64,000 bases of DNA from Gari tellinella. Taxonomy: Eukaryota; Mollusca; Bivalvia; Cardiida; Psammobiidae. The stretch lies in NCBI GenBank assembly GCA_922989275.2, contig OV277858.1:97636794-97700793 (forward strand). The letters run 5' to 3'. The notes beneath the pieces were generated by a model. It had not been told where the DNA came from, ran no database searches, and saw only the letters and a list, made by a program, of their open reading frames with translations. This document shows positions 1 to 12,200 of this stretch, piece by piece; position 1 is the stretch's first letter; each line of letters begins with the position of its first letter. The translations under genes and the position numbers were made by a program.

Positions 1-164
1 TTTCTAAATAAGTAAAAAACAGGCGACAAATTGAAACAGACCGTATTACGACTGTGAAATAATTTACCATGTTGTCTTCTTTTAACTCGTCTACATAATC
101 TGGCTTGAAGCAGTTTGCACAATCTTGTAATAAATAGTTATCATTTTACAGTACAATAACTTAC
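1..164 (-). other. HAL intron 5 (partial), left edge
   Basis: The exon ending at 165 is followed on the minus strand by a consensus donor (GTAAGT at 164-159), so these bases should be intron. I found no further HAL exon and no recognisable repeat here. The next exon, expected to encode the segment after the VPKEKLV stretch, must lie beyond the left edge. Confidence 0.7.
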
Positions 165-231
165 ACGAGTTTTTCTTTGGGCACATTTGTTCTCGCAAAT
201 TTCCCAAATCCAGTGGTAATCCCATAAACAA
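165..231 (-). CDS. HAL: HAL exon 5 (active-site tyrosine segment)
   Basis: The exon is 67 nt and is entered in phase 1 after a pyrimidine-rich acceptor (TTCTTTTCAG at 241-232). It leaves in phase 2 at a GTAAGT donor. It encodes VYGITTGFGKFARTNVPKEK, the most conserved N-terminal block of histidine/phenylalanine ammonia-lyases. The Tyr acts in catalysis in the characterised enzymes. It was too short to stand out as an open frame and was found by its motif. Confidence 0.93.
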
Positions 232-3200
232 CTGAAAAGAAAAATAAATGCTACTTTTCGGTATTGATCCTTTTCATGCCTAGCTCGCGACTGGTCTGGC
301 ATTTGCAAACTGTCTTTAAAAAGTATGATGGTAAGACCAGGTTCCTGACACTGAAGTTCTCAAAAGAGCAAAACTCCCAACTGTACACATGCTCATTCAA
401 CCAATGCGCTGGACAGGTCACGTGTGTCGTATGTCAGATGAGCGACTCCCAAAGCAGCTCTTTTACGAAGAGCTCATCTGGTAGAAGGAAAGTCGGCGGC
501 CAGAAAAAACGTTTCAAAGACTGCATGAAGGCTTCGCTTCGCAAGATGGACCTTCACACAGACACTTGGGAAGACATGACTCAGAACCGCCCTGCATGGA
601 GAGCAGCTGTCAGGAAAGGTTTGGTTGAGGCAGAGACAAGCAGGTTAGAGCATGCCAGGAAGAAATGTATGGTCTGGAAGGCATGAGCAGCCGGTACCTT
701 AACAGCAATAAATATTGATACGAGTGCCAAACTGTTTGAATAAAGTCGCCAATGTTGGTGAAAACGTTAAATTCGAACACTATTAGATGTCAGTTTTGAA
801 ACCTACGGAGAATATGTCAGGATATGGGTTGGGTTACTTTTTCTATGACGTCGAATTTACGTGTATTCTTGTTTGGGTGAACTGTTTTATTTCATCTGTC
901 AATGTTGCTAATCATGAAATTTCAGCTTATAAATTCAAATCCAGCTTAGCAGATTTCTAAGCATTACTGGTCTTCCATTAACGCTCTAGTCATTATACGG
1001 GAAACAATGTTTGTTTTGTACACATTTTGTTAACTATTTGTCGAACACTGAAAGGAGGAACAAGTTTTGTTTTACAAAAGGATTACAACAAAGCTATGCA
1101 GAAAATAACCTTGTGAGATTTCTGTTATTACTTTTTGATTGACTTTAATAATAATATCTGTGTACAGATCGTATTTCATCCTCAGTGACTGGATCATCGG
1201 TGCAGGTCTCACTGTATCACCGATGATTCTAATCGTCCAGAACAGAAACAAACTGAATTTATTCGAGAGCTATAAACTCACATTCATCACGTCTATACAT
1301 ATACTGTTTTATTGTATGGAATTTGATAGTTTAAAACCCCTGAGCACTACGAAGACCTTGTGTTCAATGTTGCAAACAGTTTGGATACAGATGCAGTGCC
1401 GAGTAGATCGGTGTCTCGTCTTGATTAAAACTATTTGACCCACTGATGGTATTTTCTGAGAGGAAATGTTGATAAGTTAATTCTTAAGTTTATCAAACCG
1501 ACAAGTTTTACAGACGTCAATGGCATAGCGCGCTTTAGGTTTATTCGTGATGTGCTTGTTCTAGATAAAATAACATGTTGCAGCAGTTGCATAAAGCTTA
1601 GGTCTTGTCAGGGCTGCCATTTCTCCGTTTTTTTCGAAATCTTCGAGTTTTTCTTAATTTCTCCGGAACTACGAATTTTCCGAAATTTTCTGGAATTTTA
1701 TGCGTTTTTACTTAGAAGATATGGATACGGGTAACGTTGCGCGGCGTCTCTTGTTGATAAAAACTGTTTGCATGATTATGTTAGTGTTACAGAGCCTGGC
1801 ACCGAAATAGTTGAAGGTACGATTCCTAAAATCGCGTTTGAAAATTTGGAAATCTTAGGATTTTCATGAGTAACATATGGTAGCCCTGTCTTGTAAATAA
1901 AGAAATAAACTTCTGATTAATTGATAATACCGTTATGATTTACTGTCCTTAACCCCTAAACTGCTCTTCCCCGCGTTATAGTACGTGAGGAGTTATTCTC
2001 CGCTGGTAAAATCATGTAACCCTCGCCTAACGGCTCGGGCAACATGATTTTCCTCTGCCGGGAATAAATCCTCACGTACCCTGGGAAGAAACTGTATAAC
2101 TTATAAGGTGTACCTTTGTTTTGGTTGACAATGTCTTCCAGTAGAACTCTGGCTTTCACTACTGCCTCCTCTGCTTCAGCAGTTAGCTAATGTATATGGA
2201 ATAAAAACGTTCAGAAGATAAAAATGTATTATATTATCAATAATCAAATGAAATATCAAAGAGAAATAGATTCAGTAAAAACTCTGGAAACCCATCTCTT
2301 TTGGTGTTTAATCTGAATTCAAGCTGTCCATAAACCGCGTCTACCGTCATATTCATTCAGTAGTCGCTATTATAGCGTCCGCCTAAAACTGAAACTTTTA
2401 ATAGATTAATAATTCCAAATTCCAATTGTTTTTAATTGAGTCTTGACAATCAAGGGGGTATTTTACAAAATAGCGAACAGTGCAGACCATGATCAGAGGG
2501 GTATACACTGTTTGCATAGGACAAGTGTATTCTTGACAGGTATACGATTTGTCAATGGCGAGCATACACGTTGCTTACATTAAATGTAGGCTCCAAACTG
2601 ATTGCCACTCAGATAAAACATAAATAGTCAGAATTTTTCAAGAAGCTCTCAATTCCTACATTTTATTTGAATTGCATATGTGTTTAACTCTTTGCACTCT
2701 AGTCATGCATATATGCATCATTTGCAAACAGTGCACCTGCGAGGAATACACTTGTCCTGTGCAAACAGTGTAGGCGCTGGTCAGAGGACTCCTTAAGGAG
2801 CCCTCTGATCAGGGTCTGCACAGTTTGTCATTTGACATATATTGTAAAAATCAACCTTAAAAAGTAAAGTGACTACAAAGACTAAATTGAAAACTAGAAT
2901 TGTCCATTTGAGGTTCCAGGGAGGAAAGGGTTAAACAGGAATGATAACGTATGTTTCGCTGTACGAGGGTCAAACGATCTTAGTCCTGATCCAGCGATGG
3001 CTAACTTAGGGCCAGGTCTGATCCAAACCTTTTTCAAATACTAGTGTAGTCGGACGTGGAAATGTATGTTTTAGTTGAGAAAATGTACATGACCTGAGGG
3101 AACCTTTGAAACTATAAGAAATTGACTAATACAGGTGTGACCTTCAACATTACACATAGACTTTAATACATAGTGTTGCCTATTACATCTTATCAAAAGG

Positions 3201-6200
3201 TCATATTAATGGACAAATAGTTATGTGACTATGTCTTAAGAAAACAGGCTTCAAACTACTTGTCCCTTATATGTCCTACTACCAGGGTTTCCACAGTTTA
3301 CCATTGTGCAATACGTTGTAAACTACAACCATATATAGTCATCAATTGACCAGACTTAACTAGAGACTTGAATTGTCTATTTGATATTACAGAGGTAAAT
3401 AGGTTAAACCACTAGTAACAGTATTGTCATTGGTCGTCTGATCGGAAGGTTGATGGAATACAGTGCTCCCGTCCGTTAACGCCCCTCACAACAACCCTTT
3501 CCTCCCTACAACAATACTCGATGCTGTTCCCCAAACATGATAATTAACTCTTTCGCTGCTGCAATATCGTCTGCTTAAAAAACTGTCGTCTGGTGTATTT
3601 TTATCAAAGTTAAATTTTGGCCATTTTGACAGAAGAAATATAATGACGAGTGACTAACAATGTAAATCCAGATTAGACACCACGCTACGCGGTGTCTGAT
3701 CTGGATTCAAACTGTTTACACTCAAAGTGTATTAATTTTATCTCCCTATAACAACTCTCTCCGAACAACGCACATATGTTTTGTCTCCCATTTTGTGTTG
3801 TTGTAGAGAGGGAGCACTGTATAGAGTGTTTTCTACTGATAACCCAGCGAAAATGTGGATTATTTTCCCTTCTTGTTCATAATTGTTCTGAACCCTTTCG
3901 GCGCTAAATTTATTTTGAGGTTTTAATCCCTTCACTGCTGTATTGTCATCTGCTTCAATATTGTTGTGTGCAAGATCGTTTTAAAGTAAGATTTAATGTA
4001 GTATGACTTAAGAGAGATCGATACGAGGCGTCTGATCAGGATCCAAACTGTTTGCAAAGTCGTCTTTTGGCGGCTTCGTCTCCGAAAGGATTAAACAGAT
4101 ACAGTGGAGAAACTGTTATTCTTTCCCAATAAACGCGTTAACGCTAAAACTATTATTTCTATTTCAAACAGTTTGGAGCCAGATCAGACACCGGGTAACC
4201 CGGCGTCTGATCAGGCTCCAAACCGTTTGTCACCAAGATAAACATGAATTATCAGAATTGTCCAAAAGTTGCACTTTTCTACGTTTTAGTGTTTTGCGTT
4301 TGCGTTTCGTTTCGTTTAAACGGGAAAGAATAACAGATTCTCCACTGTAACACGATATTACAGTTGCTGTCATTGGTCAGTAAACCCAATGTGTAGTTGA
4401 GTTTTTTAACCCTTTTTTCAATAGATATACGCATTTAATTCATTCCTCCACCGAAGAAAATAGTTCCAGTTTACACAGTTATAAGTATATAAAATAAGAA
4501 AGATTTCCTTAATCTTATCTTAAACATTTCTATAAGTGGTCACCTGTCTTCAAACTAGAAACATACCATGGAGTTATTTAGTAATGTGTTGACCCTTTGT
4601 TATAGATAACTCTATGATAAAGACACAGCTAAGTCACTAAAATGTAATCGGCTCGGAGTAGAAAATAAATAAGGCTACGTAATAGTGTCCAAATTCATTA
4701 GTAGTAAATTTCTCAACATCTCTTTAAAGTAATCAATTGAGTTTTCCCCTTCAATAGTCTACCAACATTTTGACCGTTTTTGACCCCTCATGGCATGTCG
4801 TGTAGACGGGTTACATCCACCTGATTCGTGTTCAGTGAACATATCTTAGAAATTCTAGGGGGGATGTAAAGTCGAAAAGTTCAAATTAAGGTCAGAAATG
4901 AGGTCAAAGGTCAACGGGTGCAGATTTTTGCATACCATAATATAAACCTAACTTTATTTACATTTCAAATATATCAAATGAACTATTATTGGTTACAATT
5001 AGTTCACAAATGTCTGTACTTGCTAAATATTATCAAAAAAGTAAAATATTACTGTCAATGTCCTTTTCCAGGGGCAATAACTCTGATTTTCCTCATTCTT
5101 TTTTATATTTTTTATAGTTATTCTTTCGTTATTTTTGTCTGTGTTCTTATAACATCAAATTATTTTTATGTTTCTTTACACCTTTGACATAAAGTAACAA
5201 TTCTAAATGCAAATGGAAGTAAATATTACAGCCAATGCCCTTTTCCAGGGGCAATAACTCTGATTTTTCTCTTTCTATTTTATTTTTTATGGGAATTTGT
5301 TTTCGTTATTTTTTGACTGTTTTCTTATAACATCAAACTTTTGTATGTTTCTTTACACCTTTGACATAAAGCAACGATTCAATATGCAAATAAAAGTAAA
5401 AATTACAGTCAATGCTCTATTCCAGGGGCTATAACTCTGTTTTTTCTGTTCCATATCTCTTTTTTAATAGGAATTTGTTTTCGTTATTTTTTGACTGTTT
5501 TCTCATAATGTGTTTATGTTTGTTTACACTTTTGACACAAAGGAGCAGTTCAATATGCAAATAAAAGTAAATATTATAGTCAATCCTCTATTCCATGGGC
5601 AATAACTCTGATCTTTCAATTCCATATTTAATTTTAAATGGGAATTAGTTTTCGTTTTTTTGTACTGTTTTCTTATAATGTTTTATGTTTGTTTACACTT
5701 TTGACATAAAGGAGCAGTCCAATATGCAAATAAAAGTTAATATTACTGTCAGTGCTCTTTTCCAGGGGCAATAACTCTTGTTTTTCCATTCATATTTTAT
5801 ATTTAATTATTATTATTATTATACCCGATTTATATAGCGCTCTTTTCACACAGGAGTTGTGCGTTCAAAAGCGCCTCACATGTAATTATATTAATGTACC
5901 TACAAAGCGAGAAAGACAAATAACTACATTCACAATAAAAATGATACAATTTTGAGATGCATGGAAACATGGAAATTCTTTCAATATTATTACCAAGATT
6001 ATAAAATTGTTATAGTAAGTTTGTAAAATCATTTTTAAAATGAGTCAAATTAAACAATTATTAATGAGAATTGTTTGCGTTATTTTTGACTGTTTTCTTA
6101 TAATATCGAATTTGTTTGGGTTTACCTAGTACATTTTAATAAAAACAGCAATTAAATAATCAAATCAAATGTAATCTTATAGTCATTGTTCTTTCTTTAG

Positions 6201-9200
6201 GCAATAACTCTGGTTTTTTCTCTTTCTTTTTTATGTTTTTTTGTTTGTTTGTTTATTATTGATCGTCTGTTTTCTTATAAAATCAAACTACTTTATGTAC
6301 ATGTATATAAACATCATTGACATGAAGCAGTAATTCACTATGGAAATTCATCACTGAAATATGCGTTTTAGGGTATACATACAGACAACCCCGATATATA
6401 AAAAAGCCAAAAGATTGGATTGTGTGCGATGCCAAATGAGTTTCTCTTAAATTCTCTTTGGGGAAAGTATCATTATATTAAGTATTACTTTCTTAGGAAC
6501 ACTGTATTGACATGAACATACATAATGGATGACTATGTTAGGTTCGAATTTCTATAAAATGTTATCGTTGGTTTTGTGACAAATCCAAGGGTTATTACTA
6601 TGTATCTGGCTAAAACATGGTGTATTTACAATTTTGTGACGGGAAGTTGTACTTTACAGCCTGTATACGTGTAATTTTAACACATACCAAATGAATTAGA
6701 TGTAAACATTCTGTATAATTATTCACATACTTTAACGTACAGTTTTTACAATATCAATATCCTTTTAGAGATATTTGAACGAAGAAGAACAATCACAAAC
6801 CATACACTCGTGGTATCATTTGACCAAACTTGCGAATAACTTTACAGAACTTTCATCACCAATGGGATGTACTAAGACATGCATTATGCTTCGTTATGAA
6901 ACAATCAGATCATCGATCTACATACATTCAGTTTACAATGACGCGTCTAGAAAAGTGAGAATGTGGGGATTCTTATAAAGACGCATGATACCAATTAATC
7001 TGAGTTACACAGTGTGTTGCCTCACAACCACATTCATACATGCATACTTGTTGGCTTTTATAGCAAGCACATTTTTCCGAGCTGCACTTTGTCTTGCAAT
7101 AGCAAGACGCGAGTTGCATGTATGCCATTGGGATAGAGGGATTTCTTATCCAATTGGGGGTGATACATAATTAGTGTGTGTGTATGGGGTCCAAGGCTGT
7201 CTTGACTTTCATGAGTTGCCTATACCAGCAAGTGTCTATATACCAGTTAAGGTATGGAAACCTATGATGTTTTGTCGACCTTGGGTGCCTCATATATTTT
7301 GTTAACAAGGAATCATCCCCTTTGCTTTGCTGTACCGGATAACATCCATATTAACACGTCATTTCCTACAAAGCATCAACAGTATTACGTCTGTGTCCCT
7401 GCATATAACAATCAGACGATCAAACCCGCTTGCAACAGCATCCTTAGCATGGCATATCATTCTATTGTCAGCTTCTTTATTATCGACCGACAACTTATCA
7501 GCATGGAAGCTATATGACTTTGCATTTATAACGCCTATGAACGTTCCATCTGCTACAGCAAGCAACCCTTGTGGTAATAATGTGTCATTCAGATGATAGA
7601 AACTCGGCAATGTACATGTATTTCTACTTCTCGTCGAGCACAAGGTATGGCTCTCTGACATGCGGTAGTGGGTCCAGGTAGTGGGTCTTCTGGACCTGTG
7701 ATTTTTTCCAGTGGCAGCTTTGATAGACCTGCTCCCAAGGTATCAAATGTGACATCAATGCGAGTAGGTGTGCCTGTGAAATGGGAATATACCGACTGAA
7801 CAAATTCTTGAGCATACTCTCCGAATGTCTGACATCCTTGAGATCTTTCTCGAGCTTTAATAAGGTCAGGTCTTATCTGTTTCGATACTTGTTGCTTGTC
7901 TGATCTCGTGTCTCTATAAATACTTGCTAATGTCTTTGACTTTGTTTTTTGGGTGGAGCAAATAGTCGGTGTTGCACTCCTTGAATCAATAATTTGTAAA
8001 GTCCTAAACCAATGAGAGGGTTCTGCAATCACATCGCGTCCAACGAAATATGGCTAATGTCTTTTGTTTCAGCATCCTTTAACGCTGTCTCAACAAATTG
8101 GTCTACAGCATTGGATGCGTCTTTCGATTTTTCACTTGTCGAAATAAAAAATACATCTAACAAACCGCCCAGTGCAGCAAGGGCTTAGAATTACCTTTGA
8201 TAAAAGATCTTGCTATACAGAAAGAGTTGGTTTCCTTGAGCTGGTTTCCCGTAATGAAGTTAATATTTTTGTTAATTGACCCTGTGAGATCTGAACATAC
8301 ACAATCAACGCATTATAGTTCGTGTTCTGTTAATTCGTATTAGATGGTTTTCATATGGAAAGAGAAAAGGCTGCATGGACCACATCGAATACATTTCATG
8401 GAAACTATTTTACATTTACAATTTATTGTTTATTTACTATTAGTTAAAATGTAGAAACAGTAAAGTCTTGAAAACATTGCGATTGCTATGTATGACAAGC
8501 CATTAGATAAGTTGTATTTAATGCAATTATTGTGTTGGACTGGACGTGTTTGCCTGATAGTGGAAAAAACCTTACTTCGCAATTCCTACAAGCCAAGCAG
8601 CTTTGTTTAAACACACGAAATTATTTGCATACTAAATAGCTTGTGTTTTGTGGCATTACGCTAAATAATATAAGTGTCCAGTAGAGTGTGAATGAAGGAA
8701 ATATATTGCTGATACATTAGACTAGGCTGCTATTTATTGGATATAGATATACATATAGTTGCGAAGATTAAGCGTATGCGCCAAAGAAAACTGATTGCAG
8801 TGACAGATGCCTGTATTTTCGATGTTGCCGCTTTTGTTCAGATTAATAAATTTGTGAATATGACAATGAATATATACACATCATAAGCAATAATACAACA
8901 ACAAACAGGATTTACTACTTTACTATTCATAAACCATATATATATGTACATAATGTATATGTATTTGCCAAAAGTAAGTCAATACCCAATTAAACAAGTT
9001 CTTTAATAAATATACAATCACAAAATTAGTGATTTTTAACACTACCTTTGACTCCGAAAGTTTGACTAATGGTCATGTATGAGAAAATTTAAGAAACGAA
9101 ATTGATCATTAGTGCAAAAGGTAACGGTCATCTTAAAGCAAACACGTTTCTTTTTCAAACATTGGTCATTATGCATTAAAGTAAGCTTCAAATCAATTAA

Positions 9201-12200
9201 AAATTTTCTTGATTACCTTGCCAATGCTTAAAAACATATATTTCAACACCAAAAGTATAAAATTTGGTCATACATGTCAAATGTTAGAAGAGAAATGGTA
9301 TATGAGAACCGAACATGGCGGCCATCTTGAAAAATGGCGGCCATTTTGAATGTTTACGGTGCAAAAGGGCTTTTTGTTGAAAGAAAGGCCATATCAGTAT
9401 ACATGTATTATGTAAACCTACTTTGATGATTGTATATCAAGTTTATGATTTTTTCTCTAATGTGCCCAGCTATTATAGCAGAAATGAACAGCATACGTGA
9501 TTTACTGGCTTGTTTTAAGAGTTATCGCCCTTGTTTGTGACTTATAATTGTTTTTTTCTGTCACGAAAATTCTATTTCTAGATTTTTCGACCAATTATAC
9601 ATTCAATAAATTAAAGTTTTTTAGGTTATCTATGAGTGATTGCAAATAGCATAACAATTAATTATCATAATTCCTATTAAAAAGGAGATATGGAACAGAA
9701 AAAACAGAGTTATTGCCCCTGGAATAGAGCATTGACTGTAATGTTTACTTTTATTTGCATATTGAATCGTTGCTTTATGTAAAAGGTGTAAAGAAACATA
9801 CAAAAGTTTGATGTTATAAGAAAACAGTCAAAAAATAACGAAAACAAATTCCCATAAAAAATAAAATAGAAAGAGAAAAATCAGAGTTATTGCCCCTGGA
9901 AAAGGGCATTGGCTGTAATATTTACTTCCATTTGCATTTAGAATTGTTACTTTATGTCAAAGGTGTAAAGAAACATAAAAATAATTTGATGTTATAAGAA
10001 CACAGACAAAAATAACGAAAGAATAACTATAAAAAATATAAAAAAGAATGAGGAAAATCAGAGTTATTGCCCCTGGAAAAGGACATTGACAGTAATATTT
10101 TACTTTTTTGATAATATTTAGCAAGTACAGACATTTGTGAACTAATTGTAACCAATAATAGTTCATTTGATATATTTGAAATGTAAATAAAGTTAGGTTT
10201 ATATTATGGTATGCAAAAATCTGCACCCAATGACCTTTGACCTATTTCTGACCTTAATACGCGCCTAAGAACTTTACATCCCCCCTAGAATTGTTCGTAT
10301 ACATATGCTGAATATAAATCAAGTGGATGTTGCCCGTCTACACGACATGCCATGAGACCCATTTTCCAGAGCCTTATTTTCGATCCGTAGGCAGACTACA
10401 ATGCCAAATCATCTTTTGATTGAACTACCCCCTTCCCATGATTTCATCTAGGGCCCGTTTTACGAAATGTAAGATTTCTTTAATTCTCAATTATTATCTA
10501 TTTCTCCATTTAATCCTTTCTTATTACATCTCTTTGGAAAGACGCTTCCAAAGAGATGTCACAAGAGAGGATTAGATGGAGAAATCAGAATAAAATGCAT
10601 TTTAAAGTTTTGACTAACGACCGTTTTGTCGTACGACATTTCTTAACACGGGCCCGTGTTGTATGAAATATTTCTATTTGAATAAATTTTGCAATATTAA
10701 GGCGACTGAACTTTTGAAATATCGATACCAGTGTCAAATCGTTCAGATCCGGATTAGATTGAAAATTATTTCGTGCCTGATACAACCTGTTTGCAATACA
10801 GCTGTAGGTATCTAAGTCTGAAATTGATTTTTAGAGTAATGCAACAAGAATATGTCCTGCTCGCAAAAACATTCTAAGAATTTAGAATTTTGTCAAAATG
10901 ATATACATTTACAGGTACATGTGTATATTTGATGATTCCCTTTAACAGCAAGAGTAAAAATCACCTAATTTCCATGGGATGAACCGGGTTGTTCATTTTA
11001 TTGGCACGAAGTCGTCAGTTTTAAATAATTATCTGATTGTATTTCCCTAACTTATGGTTACGCGGTGTCTGATCAGACTCAAAACTGATTGCAAACAGCA
11101 ATGCGATCGGGTAAAAAAAGTAAAGGGGTTTAAAGGTTGATTGGGTCAATATGCATTCCATATTATATTGGTCCATACCATACTGTCGATTTGGAAAATT
11201 CATATGGAATGATTCTTAGGAAGAGGGGCGGGTAACATAGATAAGGTGAAATAAGCAAAAAGTAATACCGAGGGACATGCAAGCTGACAAAATACAGAAA
11301 ACAAATACTGAGACAGTTGACAGACATGAAAACAACAACTGGTACTATACCTTCAGTAGGTACTGTCCTTTCCCGAGCCTGACAAGGTCGTCCGTGCTGA
11401 GACTGTTACCGTCTAGTGATAAGTACTACAATATGAAATGCCAATGTAGATTGACAGTGTAATTTCTGAATAACACAGATGTTAAACTTGTGGTAAACGA
11501 CAGTTGAATGAAGGGTGGCATTTACCGTCTAGTGATAGGTACTACATTATCAAATGTCCGAGCACATGGACAGCGTAATTATTGAGTACCACAGTATGCT
11601 GTTAAACTTTGTTAAAACGACAGTTGAATGAAGAGTGACATTTACCAGGTAATACAATACCAAAATGCCCAAGTACATGAACAGTGTAATTATTGAATAA
11701 CACAATAATTATGCTGTTTTGATGTGTTTAATGTCAGTTAAATTATCTTTATGGACAGATGATCGATTAATATACTATCTAATTTTATTTAGGAGCTTTA
11801 TACATACGTTTTGTTATTAAACTGCCAGTTTTCTTCTATGTATTGGTATGAAACTTAGTCTGAAAATGTACGCATTTTAACAAAAGATATAACCATCAGT
11901 AATATAAAATCGACATAGCTATGTATGTTATAAATATAAATTATCAAATATGTTTAATTAAAATAGACAAAACAAATGATAATTATTATTTTTGTATTTA
12001 AGATCACTAATAAAAGTTATAATAGTAGTATTCCATTGAACGGTCACTTTATGCGAAGTTGACTGTACTTTAGTTTTTGTATACATGTATTAAAAATAAG
12101 AACAAAATTATTTAAAAAAACATTGAAAAGGGGGCCAGCGAAATATCAACCAGTTCACTGGCACATTTTATACTCTACCCTTCGACATCCATCTGCGGTT

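Larger units (their letters stand above)
232..2113 (-). other. HAL intron 4
   Basis: This 1.9-kb intron contains a broken LINE coding fragment on the plus strand (264-686), a degenerate copy of the common AACAGTTTGGAT hairpin near 1370-1440, a CAGGGCTG-ended element (1609-1888) and a foldback next to the exon 4 donor (1981-2079). Nothing else with coding character was seen. Confidence 0.7.
2187..11350 (-). other. HAL intron 3
   Basis: This 9.2-kb intron is almost wholly repeats in its first third: hairpin and TIR elements at 2762-2827, 3459-3821 and 4101-4348, then the left arm of a large inverted repeat and a 175-bp tandem array to about 6215. Bases 6380-7170 show no recognised feature. A broken coding relic lies at 7360-8200. 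Bases 8200-9640 are AT-rich with no call except a GGCGGCCAT-rich stretch near 9310-9350. The right arm of the inverted repeat and a GGGCCC-ended element follow. Bases 10660-11340 carry no clear feature. Confidence 0.65.

Noticed and set aside
1139..1438. 99-codon frame with hydrophobic start
   Set aside because: Its end lies in a degenerate hairpin repeat, it matches no family and it sits in HAL intron 4 on the opposite strand.
4918..5187. An 89-residue frame present identically on both strands (4918-5187 and 9957-10226)
   Set aside because: It starts with a non-ATG codon, is hydrophobic low-complexity from T-rich DNA, and is duplicated only because it lies in the inverted repeat arms and overlaps a tandem array.
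7254..7596. Two overlapping plus-strand frames of 87 and 89 codons
   Set aside because: They are antisense shadows of the minus-strand EADTRM relic.
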